DNA of 64,000 nucleotides from Chaetoderma sp. LZ-2023a (Eukaryota; Mollusca; Caudofoveata; Chaetodermatida; Chaetodermatidae), in contig CM067365.1 in NCBI GenBank assembly GCA_034401795.1, positions 11,238,145 through 11,302,144 of the forward strand. The letters run 5' to 3'. Positions 22,740-36,683 of the stretch are shown here, piece after piece. The notes beneath the pieces are model-generated. The model saw nothing but the letters and a program-made list of their open reading frames with translations. It did no database searches and was not told the origin of the DNA. A program made the translations under genes and the position numbers. Every line of letters starts with the position of its first letter. The stretch's first letter is position 1.

Positions 22740-25700
22740 AGAAACATGCAGGGCCATTTGTAAGCCTCTCAAAACTTCCTGTCTTAAAGCAGATATGACA
22801 GACAGGGCCTCTTGTACGCCTCACAATACTTGCTGTCTTGAAGCTGATGTGCCATACTTGCCTCTTGTAAGCTTCGCAATACTAGCTGTCTTGAAATTGA
22901 TATGCCATACAGGGCCTCTTTTAAGCCTCACAATACTCGCTGTCCTAAAGCTGATATGCCATAAAGGCCTCTTATAGGCCTCGCAATAATTGCTGCCTTA
23001 AAGCTGATATGCTATATAGGCCTCTTATAAGCCTCATGATACTTGCTGTCTTAAAGCGGATATGCCATACAGGCCTCTCGTAAGCCACACAATACCGGCT
23101 AGCTTAAAGATGATATTCCAGCTGATATGCCATACAGACCTGTTGTAAGCCTCACAAAACGCTGTCTTAAAGCTGATATGCCATACAGGGCCTTTTGTAA
23201 CCTTCGCAATACTCGCAATCTTAAAGCTCATATGCCATGCATGGCCTCTTATAAGCCTCGCAATACTTGCAGTCTTAAAGCCGATATGCCATATAGGCCT
23301 TTTGTAAGCCTCACAATATTTGTTGTCTGAAAGCTGATATGCCATACATGGCCTTTTGTAAGCCTCGCAATACTTGCTAGCTTAAATCTGATATGCCATG
23401 CACGCCTCTTGCACGCCTTGCAATACTTGCTGCCTTAAAGCTGTTATGCCATACAGGAACTTTCGTAAGCCTCGCAATGCTCGTTGTCTTAAAGCTGATA
23501 TGCCATCCAGGCCTCTTGTAAGGCTCGCAATACTTGCTAGCTTAAAACTGTTGTGCCATACAGGGCCTCTTGTAAGCCTCACAATACGTGCTGTCTTAAA
23601 GCTGATATGCCATCCAGGCCTCTTGTAAGGCTCGCAATACTTGCTAGCTTAAAACTGATGTGCCATACAGGGCTTCTTGTAAGCCTCACAATACGTGCTG
23701 TCTTAAAGCTGATATGCCATAGAGGCCTCTTGTAAGGCTCGCAATACTTGCTAGCTTAAAACTGATGTGCCATACAGGGCTTCTTGTAAGCCTCGCAATA
23801 CTTGCTAGCTTAAAGCTGTTGTGCCATACAGGGCCTCTTGTAAGCCTCACAATACGTGCTGTCTTAAAGCTGATATGCCATAGAGGCCTCTTGTAAGCCT
23901 AGCAATACTTGCTAGCTTAAAACTGATGTGCTATACAGGACCTCTTGTAAGCCTCGCAATACTCGCTGTCCTATGTTTATATGCCATACAAGACCTCTTG
24001 TAAATCTCACATCACGTGTTGTCTTAAAGCTGACATGCCATATTGGCCTTTTGTAAGCCTGGCAACACTCGTGGTCTTAAAGCTGATGTGTCATTCAGGG
24101 CCTCTTGTAAACCTCGCCATACTCACAATTTTAAAGCTGATATGCCATAGCGGGCTTTTTTTAAGCCTCGCAATACTCGCTGTCTTAAATATGATGTGCC
24201 ATTCCGGGGCTCTTGTAAACCTCGCAATACTCAGAGTTTTAAAGCTGATATGCCATATTGGCCTTGTGTAAGCCTCGCAATACTTGCTGTCTTTAAGCTA
24301 ATATGCTATCCCGGCCTCTTGTAACCTCGCAATACTTGCTAGCTTAAAGCTGATATGCGATTTAAGCCTCTTGTAAGCTGTCTTGAAAGTCTCGTAATGC
24401 TCGCTGTCTTGATTTTGATATGCCATAGGGGAACTCTTGTAAACCTCACAATACTAGCTGTCTTAAATCGGATATGCCATGTAGGTGGTTTGTAAGCCTC
24501 GCAATACTACCTGTCTTAAAGCTGATATGCCATACAGGCCTCTTGTAAGCCTCCCATTACTTGCTAGCTTAAAGCTGATGTGCCATACAGGGCGTCTGGT
24601 AAGTCGCGTAATGCTCCCTGTCTTGATTTTGATATGCCATACAGGACCTCTTTTAAGCCTCACAATACTAATTGTCTTAAAGCGAATATGCCATCCAGGC
24701 CTCTTGTAAGGCTCACAATACTTGCTAGCTTAAAGTTGATATGCCATATTCGCCTTTTGTAAGCCTCACAATACTCGCTGTCTTAAAGCTGATGTGCCAT
24801 TCAGGGCCTCTTGTAAGCCTCGCAATATCCGCAGTTTTAAAGCTGATATTCCCTGCAATGCTTTTTGTGAGCCTCGCAATACTCGCTAGCTTCAAGCTGA
24901 TGTGTCATACACGGCCTCTTATACGCCTCGCAATACCCGCAGATTTAAAGCTGATATGCCATATTGGCCTTTTGTAAGCCTCGCAATACTCGCTGTCTTA
25001 AAGCTGATATGCCATCCAGGCCTCTTGTAAGCCTCGCAATACTTGCTAGCTTAAAGCTGATATGCCATCCAGGCCTCTTGTAAGGCTCGCAATACTTGCT
25101 AGCTTAAAGTTGATGTGCCATACAGGGCCTCTTGTAAGCGTCGCAATACTCGCTGTCTTGATGTTGATATGCCATACCGGCCTCTTGTAAGCCTAGCAAT
25201 AATTGCTAGCTTAAAGCTGATATGTCATCCAGGCCCCTTGTAAGCCTCGCAATACTGGATAGATTAAAGCTGATGTGCCATACAGGGCCACTTGGAAGCC
25301 TCGCAATACTCGCTGTCTTGATGTTGATATGCCATAGAGGCCTCTTGTAAGCCTGGCAATACTCGCTGTCTTAAAGCTGATATGCCATACAGGTCTTTTG
25401 TAAGCCTGGCAATACTCGCTGTCTTAAAGCTGATATGCCATATTGGCTTTTTCTAATCCTCGCAATACTCACTGATTTAAAACTGTTGTGCCATCCCGGG
25501 CCTCTCCTAAGCCTCGCAATACCCGCAGTTTTAAAGCTGATATGCCATACAGGGCTTTTTGTAAGCCTCGCAATAATCGCTGCCTTAAATCTTATATGCC
25601 ATATTGCCCTTCTGTACGCCTCGCAATACTTGCTGTCTTAAAGCTGATATACCATCCAGACCTCTTGTAAGCCTCGCAATACCCGCAGTTTTAAAGCTGA

Positions 25701-28700
25701 TATGCCATACAGGGCCTTTTGTAAGCCTCGCAATAATCGCTGCCTTAAATCTTATATGCCATATTGGCCTTTTGTATGCCTCACAATACTTGCTAACTTT
25801 AAGCTGATATGCCATCCAGGCCCCTTGTGGCCTCGCAATACTTGCTAGCTTAAAGCTGATGTGCCATACAGGGCCTCTTGTAAGCGTCGCAATACTCGCT
25901 GTCCTGATGTTTATATGCCATACAGGACCTCTTGTAAGTCTCACATTACGTGTTGTCTTAAAGCTGACATGCCATCCAGGCCTTTTGTAAGCCTGGCAAT
26001 ACCTACATTTTTAAAGCTGATATGCCATGCAGGGCTTTTTGTAAGCCTCGCAATACTCGCTGTCTTAAAGCTGATATGCCATATTGGCCTTTTGTACGCC
26101 TCGCAATACTTGCTATCTTGAAGCTGATATGCCATCCAGGCCTCTTGTATGCCTCGCAATACTTGCTAGCTTAAAGCTGATATGCCATCCACGCCTCTTG
26201 TAAGCCTCGCAATGCTTGCTAGCTTAAAGCTGATGTGCCATACAGGGCCTCTTGTAAGCCTCGCAATACTCACTGTCTTGTTATAGATATGCCATACAGG
26301 ACCTCTTGTAAGCCTTACAATACTAGCTTCCTTAAAGCTGATGTGCCATATTGGCCTTTTGTAAGCCTCGCAATACTTGCTAGGTTAAAGCTGATGTGCC
26401 ATACAGGGCCTCTTGTAAGCCTCGCAATATTCGCTGTCTTGTTATAGATATGCCATACGGGACCTCTTGTAAGCCTTACAATACTAGCTGCCTTAAAGCT
26501 GATGTGCCATATTGGCCTTTTGTAAGCCTCGCAATACTTGCTAGGTTAAAGCTGATGTGCCATACAGGGCCTCTTGTAAGCCTCGCAATATTCGCTGTCT
26601 TGTTATAGATATGCCATACGGGACCTCTTGTAAGCCTTACAATACTAGCTGCCTTAAAGCTGATGTGCCATATTGGCCTTTTGTAAGCCTCGCAATACTT
26701 GCTAGGTTAAAGCTGATGTGCCATACAGGGCCTCTTGTAAGCCTCGCAATATTCGCTGTCTTGTTATAGATATGCCATACGGGACCTCTTGTAAGCCTTA
26801 CAATACTCGCCGTCTTAAAGCTGATGTGCCATGCATGTCTTTTGTAAGCCTCGCAATATCCGCAGTTTTAAAGCTGATATTCCCTGCAATGCTTTTTGTG
26901 AGCCTCGCAATACTCGCTAGCTTCAAGCTGATGTGTCATACACGGCCTCTTATAAGCCTCGCAATACCCGCAGATTTAAAGCTGATATGCCATATTGGCC
27001 TTTTGTAAGCCTCGCAATACTCGCTGTCTTAAAGCTGATATGCCATCCAGGCCTCTTGTAAGCCTCGCAATACTTGCTAGCTTAAAGCTGATATGCCATC
27101 CAGGCCTCTTGTAAGGCTCGCAATACTTGCTAGCTTAAAGTTGATGTGCCATACAGGGCCTCTTGTAAGCGTCGCAATACTCGCTGTCTTGATGTTGCTA
27201 TGCCATACCGGCCTCTTGTAAGCCTAGCAATAATTGCTAGCTTAAAGCTGATATGTCATCCAGGCCCCTTGTAAGCCTCGCAATACTGGATAGATTAAAG
27301 CTGATGTGCCATACAGGGCCACTTGGAAGCCTCGCAATACTCGCTGTCTTGATGTTGATATGCCATAGAGGCCTCTTGTAAGCCTGGCAATACTCGCTGT
27401 CTTAAAGCTGATATGCCATACAGGTCTTTTGTAAGCCTGGCAATACTCGCTGTCTTAAAGCTGATATGCCATATTGGCTTTTTCTAATCCTCGCAATACT
27501 CACTGATTTAAAACTGTTGTGCCATCCCGGGCCTCTCCTAAGCCTCGCAATACCCGCAGTTTTAAAGCTGATATGCCATACAGGGCTTTTTGTAAGCCTC
27601 GCAATAATCGCTGCCTTAAATCTTATATGCCATATTGCCCTTCTGTACGCCTCGCAATACTTGCTGTCTTAAAGCTGATATACCATCCAGACCTCTTGTA
27701 AGCCTCGCAATACCCGCAGTTTTAAAGCTGATATGCCATACAGGGCCTTTTGTAAGCCTCGCAATAATCGCTGCCTTAAATCTTATATGCCATATTGGCC
27801 TTTTGTATGCCTCACAATACTTGCTAACTTTAAGCTGATATGCCATCCAGGCCCCTTGTGGCCTCGCAATACTTGCTAGCTTAAAGCTGATGTGCCATAC
27901 AGGGCCTCTTGTAAGCGTCGCAATACTCGCTGTCTTGATGTTGATATGCAATACAGGACATCTTGTAAACCTCACAATACTAGCTGTCTTAAATCTGATA
28001 TGCCATACAGGTCTTTTGTACTCCTCGCAATACCCGCAGTTTTAAAGCTGATATGCCATACAGGGCTTTTTGTACGCCTCGCAATACTCACTGTCTTAAA
28101 GCTGATATGCCATATTGGCCTTTTGTAAGCCTCGCAATACTTGCTAGCTTAAAGCTGATATGCCATATTGGCCTTTTGTAAGCCTCGCAATACTTGCTAG
28201 CTTAAAGCTGATGTGCCATACAGGGCCTCTTGTAAGCCTCGCAGTACTCGCTGTCCTGATGTTTATATGCCATACAGGGCCTCTTGTAAGTCTCACATTA
28301 CCTGTTGTCTTAAAGCTGATATGCCATACAGGGCTTTTTGTACGCCTCGCAATACTCGCTGTCTTAAAGCTGATATGCCATATTGGCCTTTTGTAAGCCT
28401 CGCAATACTCGCTGTCTTAAAGCTGTTATGCCATATTGGCCTTTTGTAAGCCTCGCAATACTTGCTAGCTTAAAGCTGATGTGCCATACAGGGCCTCTTG
28501 TAAGCCTCACAGTACTCGCTGTCCTGATGTTTATATGCCATACAGGACCTCTTGTAAGTCTCACATTACGTGTTGTCTTAAAGCTGACATGCCATCCAGG
28601 CCTTTTGTAAGCCTGGCAATACCTACATTTTTAAAGCTGATATGCCATGCAGGGCTTTTTGTAAGCCTCGCAATACTCGCTGTCTTAAAGCTGATATGCC

Positions 28701-29556
28701 ATATTGGCCTTTTGTACGCCTCGCACTACTTGCTATCTTGAAGCTGATATGCCATCCAGGCCTCTTGTATGCCTCGCAATACTTGCTAGCTTAAAGCTGA
28801 TATGCCATCCACGCCTCTTGTAAGCCTCGCAATGCTTGCTAGCTTAAAGCTGATGTGCCATACAGGGCCTCTTGTAAGCCTCGCAATACTCACTGTCTTG
28901 TTATAGATATGCCATACAGGACCTCTTGTAAGCCTTACAATACTAGCTTCCTTAAAGCTGATGTGCCATATTGGCCTTTTGTAAGCCTCGCAATACTTGC
29001 TAGGTTAAAGCTGATGTGCCATACAGGGCCTCTTGTAAGCCTCGCAATATTCGCTGTCTTGTTATAGATATGCCATACGGGACCTCTTGTAAGCCTTACA
29101 ATACTAGCTGCCTTAAAGCTGATGTGCCATATTGGCCTTTTGTAAGCCTCGCAATACTTGCTAGGTTAAAGCTGATGTGCCATACAGGGCCTCTTGTAAG
29201 CCTCGCAATATTCGCTGTCTTGTTATAGATATGCCATACGGGACCTCTTGTAAGCCTTACAATACTAGCTGCCTTAAAGCTGATGTGCCATATTGGCCTT
29301 TTGTAAGCCTCGCAATACTTGCTAGGTTAAAGCTGATGTGCCATACAGGGCCTCTTGTAAGCCTCGCAATATTCGCTGTCTTGTTATAGATATGCCATAC
29401 GGGACCTCTTGTAAGCCTTACAATACTCGCCGTCTTAAAGCTGATGTGCCATGCATGTCTTTTGTAAGCCTCGCAATACTCGCTGTCTTAAAGCTGATGT
29501 GCCATGCATGTCTTTTGTAAGCTTCGCAATACTCGCTGTTTTAAAGCGGATATTAC
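22740..29556. repeat. 6.8-kb satellite of about 53.5-bp units with nested higher-order duplications
   Basis: About 128 tandem units, each containing GCTGATATGCCATACAGG, TTGTAAGCCTCGCAATAC and TCGCTGTCTTAAA with variants (TTGCTAGCTTAAA is the main alternative end). Higher-order structure: a 161-bp trimer is repeated four times at 26,235-26,840 and again at 28,855-29,460. Block 24,813 to about 25,900 recurs at 26,844 to about 27,931 (offset 2,031 bp). Block about 25,900-26,855 recurs at about 28,520-29,475 (offset 2,620 bp). The difference of 589 bp is eleven units. Short frames of the MPYRASCKP type are by-products. Confidence 0.95.
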
Positions 29557-29639
29557 ATGTTAAAAGGAATAGTATTTTACTCCTCTCAGCATCATAGCGC
29601 GAGCAATAAATTGAGGAAGCAAGTTTTAGCTATTCCCCG

Positions 29640-30230
29640 CCAATCTTTAACTAAGCTCCACCCACACTTCGCTGTGTTGAGATCGATCGATCTCCAAACT
29701 GCCTGACTAGCAATTTCCAGAAAACTATACAGGTAAGCTGTTGCATATTTTGAAAATTTGCCTGGGTGCTGTTGCTGCGTATGCCTATAGCAAAAGCGCC
29801 GAGTCAAATTAGTTTCAAATAGTAAAGACATACAATCCGTACAGCACCGCTTAGTCCATCATCACCTAAGCTTTCGTGACGAACCTATTGACGTCATTCA
29901 TGACGTCATTCTTCTTCTTCTTTTCGTTCGCTGATCATACCGCCACTCCTGTAAGTGACTGTAGACATGATCATAAGCGTTAAGTGCGTGGATCCATGGT
30001 TTATTAGAGTGCGCCGTGCGGCCTGGAACCTCCGTCTTCAGCGCTTGAAGATTCTGTCACGGTTACCTCACCCTTACCTCCTTTAGTCGCCTCTTACGAC
30101 ACGCAGAGGATACGGAAGGTGTATTCTAAGCCCCACCTACAGGGCAAACGTAATCGATTATGACGTTATTTCTACACGACACGTACTTGATTATGATGTC
30201 ATGTGATCGATGGATACACAGGAAAGGTTG
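29640..30230 (+). mobile_element. PAL-B foldback MITE split by a SINE
   Basis: The left module has CCACCCACACTTCGC and GATCGATCGATC. The core lies at about 29,745-29,820, followed by AGTAAAGACATACAATCCG and CRE words (29,889-29,909). The element continues after the SINE with CGATTATGACGTTATTTC and ends near CACAGGAAAGGTTG at 30,230. Confidence 0.8.
29911..30145 (-). mobile_element. SINE-like element, copy 1
   Basis: About 235 bp shared with 62,441-62,670, including GTCGTAAGAGGCGACTAAAG on the minus strand. Read on the minus strand it starts GCCCTGTAGGTGGGGCTTAG, contains a perfect polymerase III B-box match GGTTCCAGGCC (30,020-30,030) and ends in a GAA repeat. A box A was not clear. It lies inside a PAL-B element. 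Flanks show only an imperfect target duplication (GACGTCATT versus AACGTAATC). Confidence 0.75.
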
Positions 30231-31904
<1,674 letters not shown>

Positions 31905-32045
31905 AAGAGTTTGAAGGAAATCCAGTGGAAATTAAAAAAAAAGTCTTCTCTTGGCCTGTAAATGGAGAAATATTCACCATAAGCAAATATTTTGACTTTC
32001 GTGAACAAATTTAGCCCTTAATAGGTAAAACCTGGTAGTATTTTT
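31905..32045. mobile_element. PAL-A right-half fragment (diverged)
   Basis: ATCCAGTGGAAATT, AGTCTTCTCTTGGCCTGTAA and TTTCGTGAACAAATTTAGCC align with the right arm of the copy at 58,640-58,745. The core palindrome is lost. Confidence 0.5.
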
Positions 32046-32124
32046 TACCAGTGCAATCAGAGAGAACACATAAAACATGCGCCTAACACTCTGAATCAGA
32101 AATAACAACACAAAATAATTGAGG

Positions 32125-32270
32125 GTTTAGTGAACATTTTGAAAATAATTTGACTGGAAGCTGTTGCTGCTTATGGTAGCAACAGATTCCTGTCAAATAA
32201 GTTTCAAATATGCAACAGTTTACTTGCATAGTTACCTTGAAATTGATAATCGTGTAACTCAGTGTTCGAA
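32125..32270. mobile_element. PAL-B core copy
   Basis: TTTTGAAAATAATTTGACTG, GCTGTTGCTG, then TAGCAACAG and TGTCAAATAAGTTTC form the core palindrome. The right flank TACCTTGAAATTGATAATCG resembles that at about 42,565. Confidence 0.65.
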
Positions 32271-32435
32271 GGCTTAATTGTGTAAGTGCCATTCTGTTAA
32301 ATGTCTTGAAACTAATTTGCCTTGCTTGCACCAGCTTCTGCACCAGGAAATATTTGTTAGCAGGATGGGGCGTGGCAAGAGAGGAGCAAGTTTCTCCCAT
32401 AGTGGGTGGGGACAAGGATGGTGGAGGCGTGTATG

Positions 32436-32567
32436 CCCCCCCCCCAACAGCTAAGCGGGGTCTTATTTTCCTTTCTCTTGTGGAGGGGGGGAGGTTGTTG
32501 AGGGGTGGGGGTGGTGGGGGTGGGGGGGGGTTGGGGGTGGGGGGGGGGTGTTGGGGGGGGGGTGGTT
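32436..32567. repeat. C-run and G-rich tract
   Basis: A poly-C run at about 32,437-32,446 and G-runs with single T spacers at 32,482-32,567 form a strong G-quadruplex candidate. Pro/Gly-rich frames across it are artefacts. Confidence 0.85.
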
Positions 32568-32824
32568 TGCCAAAGCATTCTTGGAGGGCACATTTGTCCA
32601 CTTGCCTCTCCCCCAACTGGCTTGCAGTCAAATTAACACGCGGGTGCCATTATGTATGGTACTCTAGGAAAATACTGCCACCATATAATAACAGATATAA
32701 CACCTTTTACTCAAAAATGAGAAAATCAAGTTCTTGCTATTTTGAAACCTATTCGCTTCAACACGAATGACTACAAAAGATTAATATATGTTTAAAAGAA
32801 TTCAACATAATTATCTCATTCGCG

Positions 32825-33072
32825 TGTGCTTAAACCGTTAATGGCTACATTTGCTCAAGAACATCCAAATATTTTCTTATTAAATGTCAATTTGCGGGCA
32901 AATAGAAGATTATTTTTAAGAATGTATGACTAGAATGACTCGCTCGATACACAGAGGCTGTCATACAAGTTGTAAATATATAAAAAATTCTTCCATTGGC
33001 CTGCCAAATGAACATGCCATAAGATCACTACAGAGACTGGTTGCGGCCGGCTTCGTCACGATAGGGTTAAGA
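32825..33072. mobile_element. PAL-A foldback element copy (diverged core)
   Basis: Left end CTTAAACCGTTAATGGC, a degraded core at about 32,930-32,965 (ACTCGCTCGATACACAGAGG) and right end CGTCACGATAGGGTTAA. Confidence 0.7.
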
Positions 33073-33599
33073 TTTGCACGAATAAAAACCATAATATTTA
33101 AAATTGTGGTTGCTTGAAAAAAGATAATTTCCGATTTATATTCACAATGTATTTTGCTGTTGATTAAGAAAAATCCCCGAAATATGATCCAGCCCCAAAA
33201 GAATGATTAAAGAAAAAGTAATATGGAAGTTGTGCAATAATGCAATGTCAGCAAGGTTATTATACATGTAGAGAAACTCGTTCATTGCGAAATTCCGAGC
33301 CACGACAAACCCAGAATATTGATCGCTTTTACCCGGGGGCATTAACATTTCATAATATCACAGATAGCATCGATTGTAGTTGTAAGGCGTTGTTCTGAGT
33401 CCATTGTGAGTTGGACGACCAATCGCAGACGACCAGAACAACCACCCTTATAAAATATCTTGGTACACAAAGCATGGCTATTGCGATCTAGTAGCCACTC
33501 TATATTGCAGAGCATGAGTGTCCAATACCTTCGAGCTTCGTCCTATTACTGTCATCTCAAAGTATTCACTCACAATCTTTACGTCTCCACTTTCCATCT
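33073..33599. other. No gene recognised
   Basis: Unassigned sequence upstream of the pyrimidine tract. Confidence 0.4.
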
Positions 33600-33620
33600 C
33601 TCTCTCTCTCTCTCTCTCTC

Positions 33621-33659
<39 letters not shown>

Positions 33660-35196
33660 TATTTCTCGTCTTTTATACCCCCCCCCCTCACTCTCCTACT
33701 CTCGTCCTTCCATCCCCCTCCCTCCATCCATATCCATCCCTCCCTCCCTCCCTCTCTCCCTCCCTCCCTCCCTCCTTCCCTCCCTCCCTCCTCCCTCCCT
33801 CCTCCCTCCTCCCTCTCTCCCTCTCTCTCTCTGCCTCCCCTCTCTCTCTCGTGCTCTCCATCCCTCCCTCCCTCTTTCTCTCCCTCCCTCCCTCTTTCTC
33901 TCCCTCCATCCCTCCCTCCCTCCCACTCTCTCCCCCCCTCTTTCTCTCCCTCCCGCCACCTCCCCCTCCCTCCCCCTCCCTCATCCTTCCCTCGCCCTCC
34001 CTCCCTCCTCACACCCACCTCCCTCCCTCCTCCCTTCCCTCCCTCCCTCCCCCTCCGTCCCTCCGTCCCTCCGTCCCTCCCACCCTCCCTCCCTTCCTCC
34101 CTCTTTCTCTCTCTCTCACACTCTCTCTCTCCTCTCTCTCTCTCCCCCCTCTCTCTTCTCTCCCTCCTCCCTTCTCTCTCTCCCTCTCTCCCTCCCTCCC
34201 CCCTCCCCCCTCCCTCCCTCCCTCCCTCTCTTGCTCTCCATCCCTCCCTCCCTCTTTCTCTCCCTCCCTCCCTCCCGCTTTCTCTCCCTCCCTCCCTACC
34301 TCCCTCCCTCCCTCCCTCCCTCTCTCTCCCTCTCCACCTCTTCTCTCCCTCCCTCCCCCTCCCTCCCTCCCCCTCCCTCGCCCCCACCTCCCTCCTCCCT
34401 TCCCCTCCCTCCCTCCTCCCTCCGTCCCTCCGTCCCTCCGTCCTCCCACCCTCCCTCCCTTCCTCCCTCTTTCTCTCTCTCTCACCTCCTCGTCTCCCTC
34501 TCTCTATCTCCCCTCTCTCTCTCTCCCTCCGTCCCTCTCTCTCTCCCTCTCTGGCTCTCTCTCCTCCCTCCCCCCTCCCCCCTCCCTCCCTCCCTCCTCT
34601 CTTGCTCTCCATCCTCCCTCCCTCTTTCTCTCCCTCCCCCCTCCCGCTTTCTCTCCCTCCCTCCCTACCTCCCTCCCTCCCTCCCTCCCTCTCTCTCGCC
34701 TCTCCCCTCTTTCTCTCCCTCCCCCCTCCCTCCTCCCCCTCCCTCCCTCCGTCGCCCCTCCCTCCCTCCTCCCTCCCTCCTCCCTCCCCATCCCTCCCTC
34801 CTCCCTCCGTCCCTCCCACCCTCCCTCCCCTCCCTCCCTCTTTCTCTCTCTCTCTCACTCTCTCATCTCCTCTCTCTCTCCCCTCTCTCTCTCGCTCTCT
34901 CCCTCCCTACCTCCCTCTCTCTCCCTCACTCCTCCCTCCCCTCCCTCCTCCCTCTCTCCCTCTCCCTCCTCTCCTCTCTCCCTCTCTACTCTCCCTCCCT
35001 CTCTCTCTCCTCTCGCTCTCCCTCTCTCTCTCCCTCTTCCCTCTCTCTCTCCCCCCTCTTCTCTCCTCCCTCCCTCTCACTCTCTCTCTCTCCCTCGCTC
35101 CCTCCCCCCCTCTCCCTCCCTCCCTCTCTTGCTCTCCATCCCTCTCCCCCTCTTTCTCTTCCTCCCTCCCCCTCCCTCCCTCCCCCTCCCTCCCTC
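33600..35196. repeat. 1.6-kb polypyrimidine (CTCTC/CCTCC)n tract
   Basis: Almost exclusively C and T on the plus strand, mixing (CT)n, (CCCT)n and (CTTTCTCTCCCT)-type units with longer-range repetition (for example CCATCCCTCCCTCCCTCTTT recurs). It runs straight into the assembly gap. All Pro/Ser/Leu or Arg/Glu/Gly-rich frames are low-complexity by-products. Confidence 0.97.
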
Positions 35197-35696
35197 NNNN
35201 NNNNNNNNNNNNNNNNNNNNNNNNNNNNNNNNNNNNNNNNNNNNNNNNNNNNNNNNNNNNNNNNNNNNNNNNNNNNNNNNNNNNNNNNNNNNNNNNNNNN
35301 NNNNNNNNNNNNNNNNNNNNNNNNNNNNNNNNNNNNNNNNNNNNNNNNNNNNNNNNNNNNNNNNNNNNNNNNNNNNNNNNNNNNNNNNNNNNNNNNNNNN
35401 NNNNNNNNNNNNNNNNNNNNNNNNNNNNNNNNNNNNNNNNNNNNNNNNNNNNNNNNNNNNNNNNNNNNNNNNNNNNNNNNNNNNNNNNNNNNNNNNNNNN
35501 NNNNNNNNNNNNNNNNNNNNNNNNNNNNNNNNNNNNNNNNNNNNNNNNNNNNNNNNNNNNNNNNNNNNNNNNNNNNNNNNNNNNNNNNNNNNNNNNNNNN
35601 NNNNNNNNNNNNNNNNNNNNNNNNNNNNNNNNNNNNNNNNNNNNNNNNNNNNNNNNNNNNNNNNNNNNNNNNNNNNNNNNNNNNNNNNNNNNNNNN
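35197..35696. other. Assembly gap, exactly 500 N
   Basis: The round length implies a placeholder gap of unknown true size, placed where the pyrimidine tract could not be assembled. Confidence 0.99.
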
Positions 35697-35859
35697 TTGG
35701 TGCAGTTAGGTTTAAAAATATGACTAACAAATCTCAGCCCAAGTAATGACAAAATATGTATAAGATATGAGTGAGATCGGTGGACATATTTTGACACTAA
35801 TTTGACTGTTAAAATTAACCTCTAAACTTGTGGATTGATTATAGAAGCTAACTGCAGAC

Positions 35860-36107
35860 GTACGGATGTATTCGCCTTTTCAGAGTATCCATCTATCAGC
35901 TGACGTCATATGGCGCCATAATCAGCTAGGTGGCGTGTAGGATGACGCCATAATCAGTACGTCATAAACGATTCTTTTTGGCCCGTCTTTAACTCTTAAT
36001 AGTCTGACACGTCGCACGAATTGCATGCCTCTCCTATTTAATAAACATGCTGTTGAATATTTTGAAACTAATTTTACTGGACGCTGGTGCTGCTGCTACT
36101 ACTCATA
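35860..36107 (-). mobile_element. PAL-B copy, reverse orientation, truncated in the core
   Basis: Begins with the CRE-rich end (CAGCTGACGTCATATGGC), continues GCACGAATTGCATG and TTTAATAAACATGCTGTTG, then the core GAAACTAATTTTACTGG. It is cut after GCTGCTGCTACTACTC, where PAL-A sequence starts. Confidence 0.75.
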
Positions 36108-36486
36108 AACCGTTTAACGATCTAGATCTTTTCCCAGAAGATTATACTTTTCTGACTTAAATTTACAAACGATATTATCTTCTGTTGTCCTGAAAATAGA
36201 TATTCCTCAGGTCGACTACTGTGACAGATGCCGTTTTTGGTGGTCCAGACCAATGTACCAATGCTTCAGAAAATCGAAAATTCAGCATAGCCAGTGCCCA
36301 TTTGTAGGCCAAATGTATACTATTTTAGATTACTACTGGAATGATTGGCTCGGTAACCGAGCCAGTCATTACAGTTGTCAATTTTCAAAAATAGTATTCT
36401 TTTGGCATACAAATAGATGTTTCTCACCGCCACTGCATAGGCCTTTTGGCCAGCTTGACAATTAGCAGTTTAACTTGACACAAGCG
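36108..36486. mobile_element. PAL-A foldback element copy
   Basis: The core palindrome TTGGCTCGGTAACCGAGCCA lies at about 36,344-36,363, with GTCAATTTTCAAAAATAG to its right. The right end is AGCTTGACAATTAGCAGTTT. Left arm is diverged. Confidence 0.75.
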
Positions 36487-36683
36487 TCTGAATGGAGATT
36501 ATGCAATGCAGGATACGCTTGCTCATGTGAGACAAACTGATTACATAACGAATTTCATGAAGTGGAAGATAGAAGCTGACGTCATAAATTCGTCCGCCAT
36601 TTTGGAGGTACGCCGGTGATCTTCATCGATTACGCGCTATAACCCACATGTATAAAACAACCACCCAACCCCACCCCCACCCT

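Noticed and set aside
22740..29556. Family of small proteins of the MPYRASCKP/SLAILAVLKL type
   Set aside because: These frames simply follow the 53-54-bp satellite units and appear in all phases and on both strands.
32083..32770. Pro-rich and Gly-rich frames on opposite strands
   Set aside because: Caused by the C-run and G-rich tract.
33460..35797. Frames of up to 749 codons rich in Pro/Ser/Leu or Arg/Glu/Gly
   Set aside because: They translate the pyrimidine tract and run through the N gap.
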